Shown here piece by piece: positions 1 through 12,600 of a DNA stretch of 64,000 nucleotides. The translations under genes and the position numbers were made by a program. Every line of letters begins with the position of its first letter. The stretch's first letter is position 1. Under the pieces are notes generated by a model, which made no database searches, had not been told where the DNA came from, and saw only the letters and a list, made by a program, of their open reading frames with translations. The stretch is from Ampullaceana balthica (taxonomy: Eukaryota; Mollusca; Gastropoda; Lymnaeidae), in contig CALYLW010000562.1 of the NCBI GenBank assembly GCA_944989445.1, positions 343,472-407,471 on the forward strand, in the 5' to 3' direction.

Positions 1-71
1 CTTCCTACCTTATGTAACTTTGTCTCCTCATCAATACGAAAAATAACATGAATAAAAACTGTAACACATCT

Positions 72-1921
72 CTAATGTGATATTTGGCTTTGAACTGTAC
101 TTGCAATTTTCTTAATTTGCGGTTCGTATTCTGTAACTGCTGCTCTTATTAAGTTTTCCAAATGCTCATCAGTCAAAGCGTTTCGTTTTTTAGATTTTAT
201 ATTATTCATGATGGAGAATCCAGCTTCACAGACGTAGGTACTCCCAAACATGGTTAATATTTTTCTACAACTTTTCGATAGTTGCGGAAATTCGTCTGCA
301 GAAACATACGTCATCCAGAATTCAGTTGGCGACGAATTCGTATGTTTATCACGAAGCGGCGTGTTATGCTGAATCTCTATGATTTCAAGCTGCACTGCAC
401 CTTCGTCTGCTCCTAATATGGTCATTTTCGAGGCTATATTAGAGACATCACTAGTAAAAGGATTTTCTACAAAAAGCAAAACAGGTGTAAGATTTCGAAT
501 ATCTTTAAATCGATCTATGAAATCCAGCTTTAACTTTTCTAATAAAAGATAGAATCACTCATTTGTGACAAGCTCTGGAAGTTGTTGAGCAGCCTTGGCA
601 AGAGCTGGGAAGTGAGTAAAATTTGACTGATTTAGTTGGGTGATGAAAAAATCGAGCTTGGATTCAAAAATACTGATTTCTCTCATTAGCGTTGGTAAGA
701 TTTGAAAACGTCCTTGCAATTTTAAATTTAATTTATTCAGGTGATCCGTGATGTCGGTTAGAAATGCTAATTTTACCAAAAAATCTGGTAGTTCTATATA
801 ATTTAACAAATCTTCCTTCTTTTTAGACCTGAGAAACAGTTTTACTTCGTCAATTAGGTTCCAAAATCGTGACAGAACCTTTCCTTTGCTCAGCCAACGA
901 ACATCAGTATGAAGAATAAAATCCCCAAAATTGTTATCATACTCTTCTAACAAAGCCTTAAACTGCCTGTGATTTAATGGATTAGCTCGAATAAAATTAA
1001 CACTTTTCACCACAACTTCCATAACATTTTGCAATTTGTCATCCTTCAACTTTGAGGAAAGAGATTGCTGGTGAATTATACAATGATAAGATTGAATGTC
1101 TGGAAAATCATTGTCAGCCTTAATTCAGCAAACCAATGAGTCCAACTTTCCTTCCTATCATTGCTGGAGCACCATCCGTTGTAACAGAAATCAGCTTCCT
1201 CAAATCGATATTGTTGTTTAATAGAAAATCCTTCAGTGCTTTATACGGGTTGTATTTTTTAATGGACTTAGTGTCAGTAATTCTTCTTTAAAGGTCTGTC
1301 CCTTGTCAAACCTAACCCAAACTATAAGTTGGACCGTGTCAGTTATATCACATGATTCATCCAATGCCAGACTGAAACCAGAAGCGTTTTTTAAATCCGT
1401 AAGCAACTGCTCCAATATATTCCCGGACTTACTTTCTACACGCTTTGCCACAGTCTGGTGGGAAAGCTGAAGATAGATATTTGTTTCTTTATTTCTTCCT
1501 TGTTTTTAAACTCAGAAAATAATGAATCAGCACATTTTTGAAAACAAAGTTTAATCGTTTCACCATCCCGATACGATTTTTGTTTCTTCGCTAACAACCA
1601 GCTAATTTTAAAAGACGCTTCAGTAGCACAATCACTTGAACTCAAAATCCGGCGGAAAACATTTTGCTGGTCATTTAAATTCTTCTTTAAAGAACTAACT
1701 TTGTCTTCTCTTAGCTTTGTTCCTTTCGGATATTCGTTATCAAAATCGGCATGCACTGACTTGTGGTGTCTCTGCAGATTTGACTTTTTGATAACAGAAA
1801 TAGTAGCCTGACAAATCAAACACGCTGGCTTTTCATTAAACAAAGAAAACAAAAATTCGAGTTCCCACAAAGAGTTAAAAGTACGATTCTCTTCTGTAAC
1901 TTTTCGTTTCCTACTCGCCAT
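72..1921 (-). pseudogene. Broken hAT-family transposase gene (BED/C2H2 finger, SCAND3/ZBED5-like type)
   Basis: Four ORF pieces in different minus frames read as one decayed transposase. The N-terminal piece (1921 down to 1436) starts MASRKRKVTEEN and has a zinc finger of BED/C2H2 type (CLICQ...HHKSVH), as in domesticated hAT relatives. The next piece (1451 to 1233) has the typical sequence SGFSLALDESCDITDTVQL. A third (1049 to 555) covers the helical insertion region with LHTDVRWLSKGKVLSRFW. The last (479 to 72) is the C-terminal dimerisation region (AGFSIMNNIKSKKRNALT). At least two frameshifts and a stop separate them, so no intact enzyme can be made. Family assignment is by motif memory. 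Terminal inverted repeats and target duplication were not found. Confidence 0.88.
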
Positions 1922-3365
1922 ATTGGCTTTCTCTTTTTAGAAACAAATATCGTTTCAAAAATCGTTCCTGTTATCTCTCAGAATTTTTTCATAAGTGAAT
2001 TGCACTGATACCACAAACACAGCTTTTATTCTGGTTTCTACTATCAGAATGGTTCACACTCTCGAAATGAATACCAGTTACTGGTCTTTTTCCTTTTAAA
2101 AATACAGGATGGACATTTATTCAACCCCCCCCCCACCCCACCCAAACCCAGGCAAGTTTATTTCAACTTGTTCACATTCCTATGCAGTGACCTGGGAAGA
2201 TCATATAACGCCCTATGTGTCATTTTGATTATCCTTGTTCCCACACTGACCAGGTAGCTACAAATAAAATCCATCGGGCCACCGCTGACCCCGCTATGAC
2301 CCGCCCTGACTGAAGCAACAGAAAGAATTTGTGGATTGCTGTATCCCCGTATCGGATTTCAGCTAAGCCCAAGTCGCCCCATTGTTCACGTGAAACGCCA
2401 AGGACATAAATCTATCAAACCAAAAACCTCTTTTGCGGCACCCCACCCCGTCTTATTAAAAATGCCACATTTCTCAGGTAGTCTCTAATAAATTATCAAA
2501 AATATTGAATCACCAAGTGTCAAGAAAACAAGAATTTTTACCAAGATATGGCGGGCCATTTTAGACAGCACTGCTTTAAAGTAGAAATAATGGAATTATT
2601 TTTAAATGTTTTTTTTGTAGAGGATTTACATTATAAATTATAATACTGATTATAATTTTAATAGAATGATCTCAGTTCTAGTGCATTTGATTAGTATTAA
2701 TTATTCATAGTGATACAGAAGTAGGACTCCCAGCTTGGCTCAGGGGTTAGGCAAGTTGGATTTTGTCACAAAGACTACATATTATTGGTTAGAGCTAATA
2801 AATTGTATAGTTTTTTTTATAGATAACCCAAATCAGCCAAAATATTCTCGCATTGTGCACAGACACGCAGAACTCTTTTGTGTGTTTCAGAACAATCATT
2901 CTTGGAAAATCCTTTCTTTCCAAACCCCCCCCCCACACCAAATACTGTGTAACTAAAATTAATAAATTGGCTTCAAAGGCTTATCTTTAGTAGGAACCTT
3001 AGCAAACTTTACATTTTCTGCAAGATAAATTATTGTATACCATATTTTATAAGTCTTTTAATGGCTTCTTATAAAAAGTAATAAAAAGTGTTATGAGCAC
3101 TTGAAAGTAAGAATTTAGTTGAATTTTTTTTGTTTGTAACCTTTATAAAAATATATACTTATTGGGGTCTTTTTTCAATATTTCTGTCATTTAATGCTTT
3201 TTCAAATGGCACTCAGAGCTATCAAAAGCTCCCACACTACAGCATGGTTCTATGCCACAGTTTGTGGTTTAAGATCTTACTTTATAAATGTATAATCACT
3301 TTTTTCTTTACTCAGAAAGAAAAAAAACAAACTTGGTTTGGCCTTCTTTGTTCTCTTTCCTTTAG
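1922..3365. other. Non-coding, probably TRAPPC12 intron on the plus strand
   Basis: No exon recognised. It holds two poly-C tracts (about 2126-2145 and 2925-2935) and AT-rich sequence. Small ORFs here have no recognisable protein features. It runs up to the acceptor of the TRAPPC12 last exon, so it is probably that gene's last intron, carrying the hAT remnant antisense. Confidence 0.5.
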
Positions 3366-3608
3366 GCTGTAAATAATATGGCAGTCTGCTCCCTTTATCT
3401 TGGGCGTTTGAAAGATGCCCTCAACACACTCGAGCAGCTTGTCCACAGTGATCCAGCAAATACTCTTCATGAGGGAGTTCTGTTTAACTTGTGTACTTTG
3501 TATGAACTTGAAACATCAAGAGCTTTACACAAAAAACAAGCCATTCTCGACCTGGTCAGCAAACATAAAGGAGATGGATTTCCTGTTGCTTGCTTGAAAA
3601 TGACCTAG
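3366..3608 (+). CDS. TRAPPC12: TRAPP complex subunit 12, terminal coding exon (partial gene)
   Basis: The exon opens after a pyrimidine-rich acceptor (ctctttcctttag, ending 3365) in phase 0 and ends at TAG 3606-3608. It encodes 80 residues beginning AVNNMAVCSLYLGRLKDALN and ending GFPVACLKMT. This matches the C-terminal TPR end of TRAPPC12, whose family hallmark is VNNxAVCxLYLGRLKD then HExVLFNLxTxYELE. The protein is a subunit of TRAPPIII, a tethering and Rab1 exchange complex acting between ER and Golgi and in autophagy. The rest of the gene must lie upstream, outside the window, since no other exon was found from 1 to 3365. It converges on the C8orf76-like gene with 938 bp between stop codons. 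Confidence 0.95.
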   Translation, partial: AVNNMAVCSLYLGRLKDALNTLEQLVHSDPANTLHEGVLFNLCTLYELETSRALHKKQAILDLVSKHKGDGFPVACLKMT

Positions 3609-3623
3609 AGTGTTATTAAGTCA

Positions 3624-3629
3624 AATAAA
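3624..3629 (+). terminator. Polyadenylation signal AATAAA of TRAPPC12
   Basis: Canonical AATAAA 15 bp after the TAG stop. Close, but suitable for a short 3'UTR. Confidence 0.6.
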
Positions 3630-4546
3630 ACTAAAGGCAGAGCAGCTGTCAACATTTTGAGATAATTATATTCAGTATGGAGAATATCTTTTTGAATCGA
3701 TTTTTGTCATTTCTAAATCTGATGGTAATGTAAAACATTTTGACCAAAAATATCATGATCTCTGTTGATTTTGAGATGTTAAACGAGGTCACTTAAAATA
3801 ATATATTTTTCAAAAGAATGTGAGTTACTTCCTTTGATAATGTTCAAAAGTTTTTCATCGTGTATTTGAAAACTGTTTTGCTTTGTTCTTAAAATGTTTT
3901 GCATTTATCATTAAAATGTCACTTTAAAATCAGATACAACTAAGATTATTAAAAAATGACAACTTTAATCTCCGTAAGGAAATAGATAAGAACTATGAAC
4001 TTTGGTGAGAAACAGTACTGACTGATTTAAAATGAGTGAAACGTCTTAAATGTTTTTAATAAAATTATTATTTTTTTAAAATACATATATTTAAAAAAAG
4101 TCAGTTTATTTTATATTATTATTATGATATTGAATTTTGTTTGATTTAAATGCTTATTTAAAATAGTCTTTTTCCAATCATTAAATGACTAGCATGTTTT
4201 AAATTTTATTTCATTTATGGTTTAATTGTAATATTCATTAATATTAATCAGTTTCATTATAAGATGATATTTTAATAAGCATTCCATGCATCAACGCAAA
4301 ACAATGTTTGGCTTTTGATGTTGATTAATAACTTTTTTTAAATGTTGTCTTTAGAGAAAATGTACAACTTCTTTTAATGTTATCCTTAGAGAAAATGTAT
4401 GTGCAATATTTATGTACTTAATATTATTGAACACAATGAAAAGAGGGTTCCTCTTTTGGTTGAAACACTTTGAGTATAAACAATTTTAATTTTAATGATT
4501 GAGTACTTTTTAAAAATAGAATATTAAAACAAGTACACATGTAGGA
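3630..4546. other. AT-rich intergenic space between two convergent genes
   Basis: No ORF, RNA gene or repeat recognised. It should hold the 3'UTR of the C8orf76-like gene (minus) and the end of TRAPPC12 (plus). Confidence 0.6.
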
Positions 4547-7500
4547 TCATTTAAGCGACTTATCTTTTGTAAACCATGTACAAAATCGTTGATAAAACAA
4601 TTGTGATTGAGTTAATTTAGATTGACTATCAGTGCTTTCTTGTATGAATATTTCACTTGTATCACTGGTGGATTCCTGGATTCAAAAATAATACAAAAAG
4701 AAATGTTATAATTAACATATAAAATTGCATCTGACAATTAAACGTTTATTAAGTTCTATCAACTTGATATTTATCAATGCAAAAAACCAAATTTGATCAT
4801 AAAAATGATTACCAGTATTTTGGAGTTACTCATGTAAGGATAATTTCATTCATTATCAATATCATATAACAGTGTATGTACTTTAAATTTTAAAACACTG
4901 AAGACATCATGAGAAATAATATGTAATAAAAATTTTCACTTGAATGTATTTTTAAACTTAATTAAACTGATTGAGGCCAAAAATATTATTTGTTTTCACA
5001 ATTAGAACAATTAGGACATTTTTAAAAAATACTTACTTTGATGTTTGTAGCTTGATTTTCAAGTTCCTGCTGTATGAACTGAAATAAATTATATATCGAA
5101 CAAAATGTGGGTGAGGCAGTCAGGCTTATATGAATATTTATGTATATTTTTAAAAAAGCATTTTCCCCATATATTAAAACATTTATTTACATTAAAACTG
5201 ATAAAAACTTTAGTAATTCTTATAATATCCATAAAATTTATTAAAACCTCATGGGCCAAAGTCTTTTCTCCGTCAGAAAATGGTGCACATGCAATTTTCT
5301 TCTCTAACTGAAAAAAATGTGTATTTCAATAATTAGAACAAAATTTTAAAACTTTCTGACTACGACACTTATAAAATTAGTATATTAAATGATAATCAAA
5401 CAGATGAAGAGTAGACACTCGAAAATTAATTAGGCAGTGTCATATTTGGCTTACAATATTTATTTTAAAATCAGTTGAAATGTCAAGTATTCTTTTAAAA
5501 AAATCAAATTTCAGAAAGAGAAATAATTCCTGTAATGAAAGTTTAATGCAAATAGTTCAATTTTTGATTAAATATTATTTAAAAATAGTGAAAGTAAAAT
5601 AGAAATGTAAGTTACTATACCTCTCTTATACAATTTATATTCCTAAGTCTAACTAAGCTGCTAGCTGTTCCATCAACTGATTTATGCAGCAGTCTGAAAT
5701 TATTAACAATGTGCATCATAAAGCTATGTCTGTTTCAAGCATGGTAATCGAAAACAGAGAAGGCAAATTAACTTAACATTCTTGGCTGATTTAAGGACAA
5801 CTATATTTCTAAACATAGATTTTCCTTTCAAAAAGTACAATTTAAAAGATACTAACTTAGCCCTTGTGTAACAAGTAAGTTGCCTAATTTGGTAGTCTAG
5901 ATGTGTAGGAACAACTGCATTATGGGGCTCCATCTGGGTGTCATTGAGCAGATTAGTATAAGCATCACCAAGTTGGCTCCAAAATTGTGCATAATATGGC
6001 TGTAGGCAGCATAATTTTTCTAGACAATCCACATATTCTGGTGATGGTAAATATTACCCCATTGATCTCTCTAGCTTCAATGAACTATTACAAAATGATA
6101 ATGATATGGGAATTTTTTTTTACTTGATAATCCTATCCTTTAAATAAAGGCTTGCATAGGCAGTGTCTTTTTAAAAAAAATTACATTTATGTTGAAGATT
6201 GATTATTAGTATATTCAAAATAACTTTTCAGTTATCTTTCATTCCATGAGACTAAAGCTGATAAAGTAAAAAATGAACCACAGCTCAGTTTACCTTCCCG
6301 TTTTCCTACCCTAGCACACACAGAACTAAGAAGAATTAATGATTGTCTTTGATGTGCCTCATCTTCTTTAGACAAGTCATCAACCTTAGGAAATGAACAA
6401 ATGGTGCGAAAAATAAATACATTATTTTACACAATACCAATTACTTTTATAAGCTTCAGCTTTATCACAGTCCATCCATCCAAAATAAATTTTAAGGTTA
6501 TTTTTAGTAAATTTAAACAAAATAATAAATTTTGGACATGAACTCTAAAGCACTAAGAAAATTTAAATGGTAAAAAATGTTTATATTAATGAATTAATTT
6601 TTGTTGTTGTCAATAACACATTTAAAATAATAACACTAATTAAATTACCAAATTTCTTGCCAGATGTAAACTTTCCTCTGTACGCCCAATATACATGTAA
6701 CATCTTGATAGGGACTCAATTAAATCTTGTCGTACAGATACATTGTTTTCAGGTAATAAATCTTATTAGGGAAAATAAATATGAAAAGAAGTAAAAGAAA
6801 AAAATCAATAACATTGAATTATTTTCATTACTAAATAAGGGTTGAAAAAAAAATTAGCATAATCATATCTTCATTAAAAAAAAATAGAAGACTTATGGGT
6901 TGCAGATAAAATAATTAGAATTCTGAGTTTACATTCACTGCTAAATTCATCAATTACTTACTTAATGCATTTTGATACTGCTCAGAAGCTTTCCTGTAGT
7001 TCTGTTTATGATAATGAAAATCTCCACTCATTTTATATGTATGAGGAATTTGCTCAGTCTCTATCTCTGTCCTGCCCTGATGGGCATATGCATCTAGCGC
7101 TGACTCAAACCACTAGGATGTCAAGCAAAGGCATTATGTTATAGTGTAGTAGTAGTGGCAATATAAAGGTATTAAGATAATTTTTTAAATAAAAAGATTA
7201 CAAAACAATGTCTAAAATCTACTGATAACAGCATAAATGCTATTATTTCCTGGCCAGCAATTACATTTAATTCAATATAAGTTAAAAACTTATTTTAACA
7301 AGAAAAACTTGGATACAATCTTCAAAGTTACCTAACAAATCATCAATTTAAGTAACACACTTCATATGAATACCAATAATTCCAAACTTTTAGGCATTGT
7401 CTTTGCTCTCCAACTGAATAAAGCATTACACATGTACTGTATCTAGAAAATTACTATACATGATTTAAATGCAGCAATTATCAAATTTTGTGAACCACAT

Positions 7501-8836
7501 GCCAATGTTCCCTCTAAGGTCCTCGGTCCATGTGTAAAAAAAAACAAACAACAACCATGCATTTCCTGAGTGCAAAACTGTACACACACAAAGACAGATT
7601 TTATCCTATCAATTTGTTTCATGGTTATTCTAAATACTGCATGGCATCGGTCAGATATATGTGTGGCCATGCAGCTTAAAGGGAATATTCTAATATTTAG
7701 TGGTTAATAGGTGATAATCTAAACAAGATTAATGTAAGAGTTGTACCATATAAGTTATGTTAAGGCTTTTGTAGAAATATTTCTTACATTTTAGGACTGG
7801 TTAAGCGATAACAACCTTAATATATAATAAATACTTCTCCCTCCTAAAGTAACAAACTAAATTTCTTTTATATTATAATAATTTAAAGTCATCATAAGTT
7901 ATTAACAATGACAGAAGTGTTTAATAATTAAATCAAATGCATTTAATGTTATTTTAAAATATTTTATAATATAATATAACCCCCCTTTCCAGTGCATGAC
8001 GGACTATAGGGCATGTGAAGTAACGTTCACAAGTTTTTATTTAGCCACCACTAACGAGCAAGGGATTGTGTGGCCAGCACAATGCCCCGGGGGCCTTGCC
8101 AGCACCGAGAATAGAACCCGTGACTCTCTTCTGTCTCGGTGTCTTATGTTCTTATAAGAATGCACAGACCATTCTGGCCTGTTGGCAATAGACACAACGT
8201 TCAGAGGCCACGCGGCAATGACGAGAGGATTGTGTGGCACAATGCCCAGCCACCTTTGTTTTCCTAACTAGTTTCAGGTACCCATTCGGGGCTGGGTGGA
8301 CTCAGGGAAGCCACAGGGCCAAACCTCTGCCTTTGCAGAGATTCGAGCCCATGACTCTCAGTATGCCAGTTGAGCATGCCTCTTGTCCACAGTGCCCCCC
8401 TCATATTTAAGTCTTAAGTCATCAAATCACAGATAATGATGATAGACCTTAGACATGCACAAACAAAATATACAAAACAGTAAAACATTTGTATTTGTAC
8501 TTAAGTATAGAATTTAACTTAAAAATCAATTTTTAAAAGTTTAATTATTAATTTGTGATAATTTGCACAGGTAGAATGCCAATGATTATGACTGATTATG
8601 AGGTATTTTGAAATGAGTTCAGTCAGTTCACAGTAGACTTAGACAGTAGTCAGTAGTTCACTACTATAAATATTTTTAAACACTGGTCATATAGATAATT
8701 TAAAGTTGGTTGTTACTCTCGCTCAGTTACTTACCCCAGGTTGTACAATTTTAACGTGGTAAGGCGCAGTGGAGATGTCAATCTTCTTTTTAATATTTTT
8801 CAGATCTTCGTCGTCAAAAGCAAGACCAAGATCCAT
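4547..8836 (-). CDS. C8orf76-like TPR protein, complete, 9 coding exons, 313 aa
   Basis: Exons on the minus strand: 8836-8735, 7112-6962, 6761-6649, 6384-6294, 6037-5857, 5693-5621, 5307-5248, 5078-5037 and 4675-4547. All junctions are GT-AG and phases agree through the whole 942-nt reading frame, ATG to TGA. The protein starts MDLGLAFDDEDLKN. Exon 2 has WFESALDAYAHQGR then GDFHYHKQNYRKASEQYQNA, exon 3 DLIESLSRCYMYIGRTEESL, exon 5 LEKLCCLQPYYAQFWSQLGD. These follow the order of human C8orf76 (WFYEE, GDLAYRRQEYQKAL, GQARCLAHLGRHMEAL, CLQKLISLHPFNPWNWGKL). Human C8orf76 is about 380 aa, this copy is shorter. The repeats look TPR-like, suggesting protein binding; the molecular role is not known to me. 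The 5' end faces LSM4. Intron 1 holds a SINE. Orthology is by remembered sequence and would be settled by a reciprocal protein search. Confidence 0.9.
7979..8402 (-). mobile_element. tRNA-derived SINE with conserved central domain
   Basis: Read on the minus strand it has a B-box-like GGGCTCGAATCTC (8350-8338), then CCCGAATGGGTACCTG (8290-8275), then a CTAGTTAGG-AAACAAAGG stretch and a downstream TTGCCAACAGxCC stretch. The SINE at 26410-26745 has the same blocks in the same order, so the two are family members. A second B-box-like block (GGGTTCTATTCTC) suggests a compound head. The central block resembles the conserved domain of widespread invertebrate SINEs (MetaSINE type, from memory). It lies in intron 1 of the C8orf76-like gene, same orientation. 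End points are approximate. Confidence 0.72.
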
Positions 8837-9603
8837 CTATAAATTATAAATCTGAAATCTAGTAGGGCCTAACTAGAATTTAAGTTGCATTTAATATTAT
8901 AAATACGAAAGTCTTTATTTTTTCCAATGACTAATGTGTACTTGTATCGGAAGTCCTATATACTCAACTTACAACAAACCAACACTGAGGCTATAACTAT
9001 AACTCTATAGGCCAAATACGTTTAAAACGTTGCTACTTAAATTACAGATTCTCACAGAGTAGAAGAGTAGTGTTTTGTTTTGATTATATACTTATTTGTG
9101 GATATTTAATGTTGCAAAAGTGAGTGGCTCTCATCAAGTAGAATGCCTTCAGACATAAAAACTATTTAATTTTTGTAGTACAATTATATAAGTGCCTTTT
9201 TGGAACTTTAAAAGAATGGCATACATTTTACTGGGTTTAATTGATTTTAAAAAAAATTTCATTCTTCACCCTATGCTTAGGGAAAATTACCTACTAATAT
9301 TATATAAATATTATACTTATGACAGGCGAAAGATTTTGAAATAATCTGTGGGGTGGGACCGAGTAGCCTTTGCAATATACATATTTCTTATGCGGAGTCA
9401 TGGCTCTTATTTTTTGCGACTATCAAAAAACTACTCTGGTTTTGCATTAATGGCTTGGCTTCTCAATAATAACGTCAACGTCCCGTTTATTAAACTTTTG
9501 AGATGAACACATAATTTTGTTTAATCTCTTGACATCTACTGTAAATACAGGAATTATTCTGTTGCATAGTTACTCAAGGCTTTTTTTCTAAAATTAGAGA
9601 AAA
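8837..9603. promoter_or_regulatory. Shared 5' region of the divergent C8orf76-like and LSM4 genes
   Basis: The 767 bp between two start codons on opposite strands must hold both 5'UTRs and at least part of both promoters. No clear TATA box was identified. No transposon was recognised here, unlike most non-coding stretches of comparable length in the window. A bidirectional promoter is inferred from geometry only. Confidence 0.5.
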
Positions 9604-12600
9604 ATGGTAAGTTTATATTAATTTGGCCTAAATGTCTTTCGTCGTTGTTGGGTAGTCAGTTGCCAACTTCAGTTGCCCACTTACACTTCATGTTTTTTGT
9701 TTGGACGTTTTAAATTTAAGTAGTTAGGGGCCGTCCATAAATGACGTCACGCAATTTTGACCGATTTTTTACCCCCTCCCCCCCCCTCGTCACGTGTCGT
9801 CACAAAAAGTTAGACCCCCCCTCCAATAATACGTCACAAAGCTTTGACCAAATAAAAAAAAACAAACACTTATTTTCCATTTGAAAATGAGTATGTTTCA
9901 AATCACTTTTTTTTTCCTTTAAGTATTTATTTAGTGTATGCCTAAATTGTAATACGCGAGAAGCTATGTAAAACGGCATTAAATAAATTGTAAGCCAGTG
10001 CTTCTCAAACTTGTTCGTATTAGACGACCGGCAGGATTTTTACATTTCACCAGGTACCGGTGCATTCTTTTCCCGTTTTGACGTGATTTTCCCTGTACTG
10101 ACGTGATAGCAAAATGAGCCCCTACCTGGCTTAAAGTTAAAGCCTTATAGGATTAAGTATGAATCACGGTTGTTAACGGTTAGCCGGTCCTCAGATTAGG
10201 ACAGGTCCCATTTAATCAGGACCGGTTAACCGCAACTTCAATAAGCCCGTAATAGATTTTTACCCCGGATTTAGTTTTTGTTGCGTTGTGCGACGCTGAC
10301 TTCAAATAGCTTTCTCCGTATTCCGGTATATAAATTATATACACGTCATCATTGTTACATTACTTCACCTACTGCTAAAGAATTATTTAAATTTTTTTTT
10401 AATTTGCTTAGTTGTCGAGGTACTGTACGAGAGCTAACACACTGTGCATGTTTTGATGTGAACAACGGTCAAAGGTCACGGCTGTTACTACAGTCAGACT
10501 GCTCTAAGTGAACTCAAAGGGACCGGGAAAAAAAAAGAATTACAGTCGAACCCACTTAACTCGAGCTCGGTTAACTCGCCCACCCTATTATGTCGACGTT
10601 TTTTATTGGCACCGCCAAATTCTCTCTTAGTCTTAAATTTTTCGTCGTTTAATTTGATTTTTTTAAGTCGCCGAAACCTCATAACACGAGCTCAAAAAAG
10701 GGTCAAATTTGCCACTTAATGTTGGTTATCTCTATCCCCATGACCAATCGCCAGCTTTTGAAAATGTTAGATGTGATTTTGTATAACCAAGTGAAGGCAT
10801 AAAATTTCTGCCTCGCTGGTGACGTCACAGCCGGCTTGCTCACAGCGCTGTGTTACTAACTTAAATCACCAGTTTTGAAAATGTTCTTATCGATAGGGCT
10901 GAACCGATCTGTTCGGCTACTCGGCATCGGCCGATTTTTGTATACTCTGAGATACTCGGCAATCGGCAGCGTAAGTGATGCCGAGTATTACGTAATTGCT
11001 CTAATAGCAAAGATGCACGCAGAATCGCATGTCTTAAACATTTCATTGCGTATGGAATAACAAAATGTACCGTGTGCAGACTTGTTGTCATTGGCAACCA
11101 TTTATCCTTCAACCTCATTTTGACTCTATTTTTTATAACCAAGGCATAAAATTTCTGCCTCGCTGGTGACGTCACAGCCCGCTTGCTCACAGCGCTGTGT
11201 TACTAACTTAAATCGCCAGCTTTTGAAAATGTTCTTATCGATAGGACTTAACCGATCGGTTCGGCTACTCGGCATCGGCCGATTTTTGTATACTCTGAGA
11301 TACTCGGCAATCGGCCGCGTAAGTGATGCCGAGTATTACGTAATTGCTCCAATAGCAAATATGCGCGCACAATCGCATGTCTAAAACATTTCGTTGCGTA
11401 TGGAATAACAAAATGTACCGTGTGCAGACTTGTTGTCATTGGCAACCATTCATCCTTCAACCTCATTTTGACTCTATTTCTATTACTACTGCTTTGTTCT
11501 AATTGTTTCATTCATAAGAAGTGGCCGTGTGCAAAAGCCATTTAACTATTGGTTAGAATTAATTAAAATGTATCAAAGTTCAAGGTTCAAAAGGAGTTCC
11601 TAATTTATTTTTGTACACTTTTATAGAGAAGAGTTCGCTTTGTTATGAGTCATATATAGGTCAAGATAAACAAATAACGGCAACGCCTTTGTGTAAAAAA
11701 AACCTCGAAAATCATGTGCATGTACATTCTCATTTATTAACGCTAGTGATGGGACGAAAAATCATAGGGTGCTTACTGTAAACAAGGCTCCCCAGATTTT
11801 AAAATATATAATATAACAGACTACAGACAGTTTACCCACCCCCACTCTCAATCTCCCACACCATTGTTGTTGGTTAGTCCGATTAGCATCAAGTTACCGA
11901 AGGAATTCTAAGTCCATTGTAATTTGTAAGCTGAGGGGATGGACCCAAAGAAGATTATTAGGAAGAGAATGGTTCTGGGGACAATGATGGGATGTGTAGG
12001 TTACTTATTTGTGTAGCTTGTAAGGAAAGTCCAAGGCACAGTATCGCTCAATCTGGGAATCACCGCAAGACGGCGCGCGCGCTGCGGCGTGGCGGGCAGG
12101 AGTATATGACTTCGTTATAGTTATGTACTAGCAGTACTAGGGAAAAAAACTGCGCTAACGCAACAAAGGGTTTTATTTAAACTTAAACGGTCCTTAAAAA
12201 CGAACGGTCTTAACAACCTTAGGAAAGAGTGAAGAAATAGGGTCCCGATATTCCGATACGATTCTGATTAATCGTCCCATCACTAATTAACGCACAACAC
12301 GTACATAAAGAAATTTCAAGCGCATGTTAATATTTTGCTGCCATATTGGTTTTCGTTTTAACTCGATCATCGGTTATCTCGATGCCATTTTTCATACCCC
12401 AACGCCGTCGACTTAACCGGTTTCGACTGTACATAGTTTTCTAGTTAGTAAGCGTAGATTAATCAAGGAAAACATTGATATTGAGGGTGGTGGGGGAGGA
12501 GGCTAGAAGGCTTGACAGGTCTTTGATGTTTCACATAAAAGGAAGCCTCTTGCTTTGACATACCAATACAAGACCGCGAGAAGAGACACCTTCCCTCCTC

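Noticed and set aside
3130..3372. Plus ORF running into the TRAPPC12 exon
   Set aside because: It is in a different frame from the AVNNMAVC frame and crosses the splice acceptor, so it is intron sequence.
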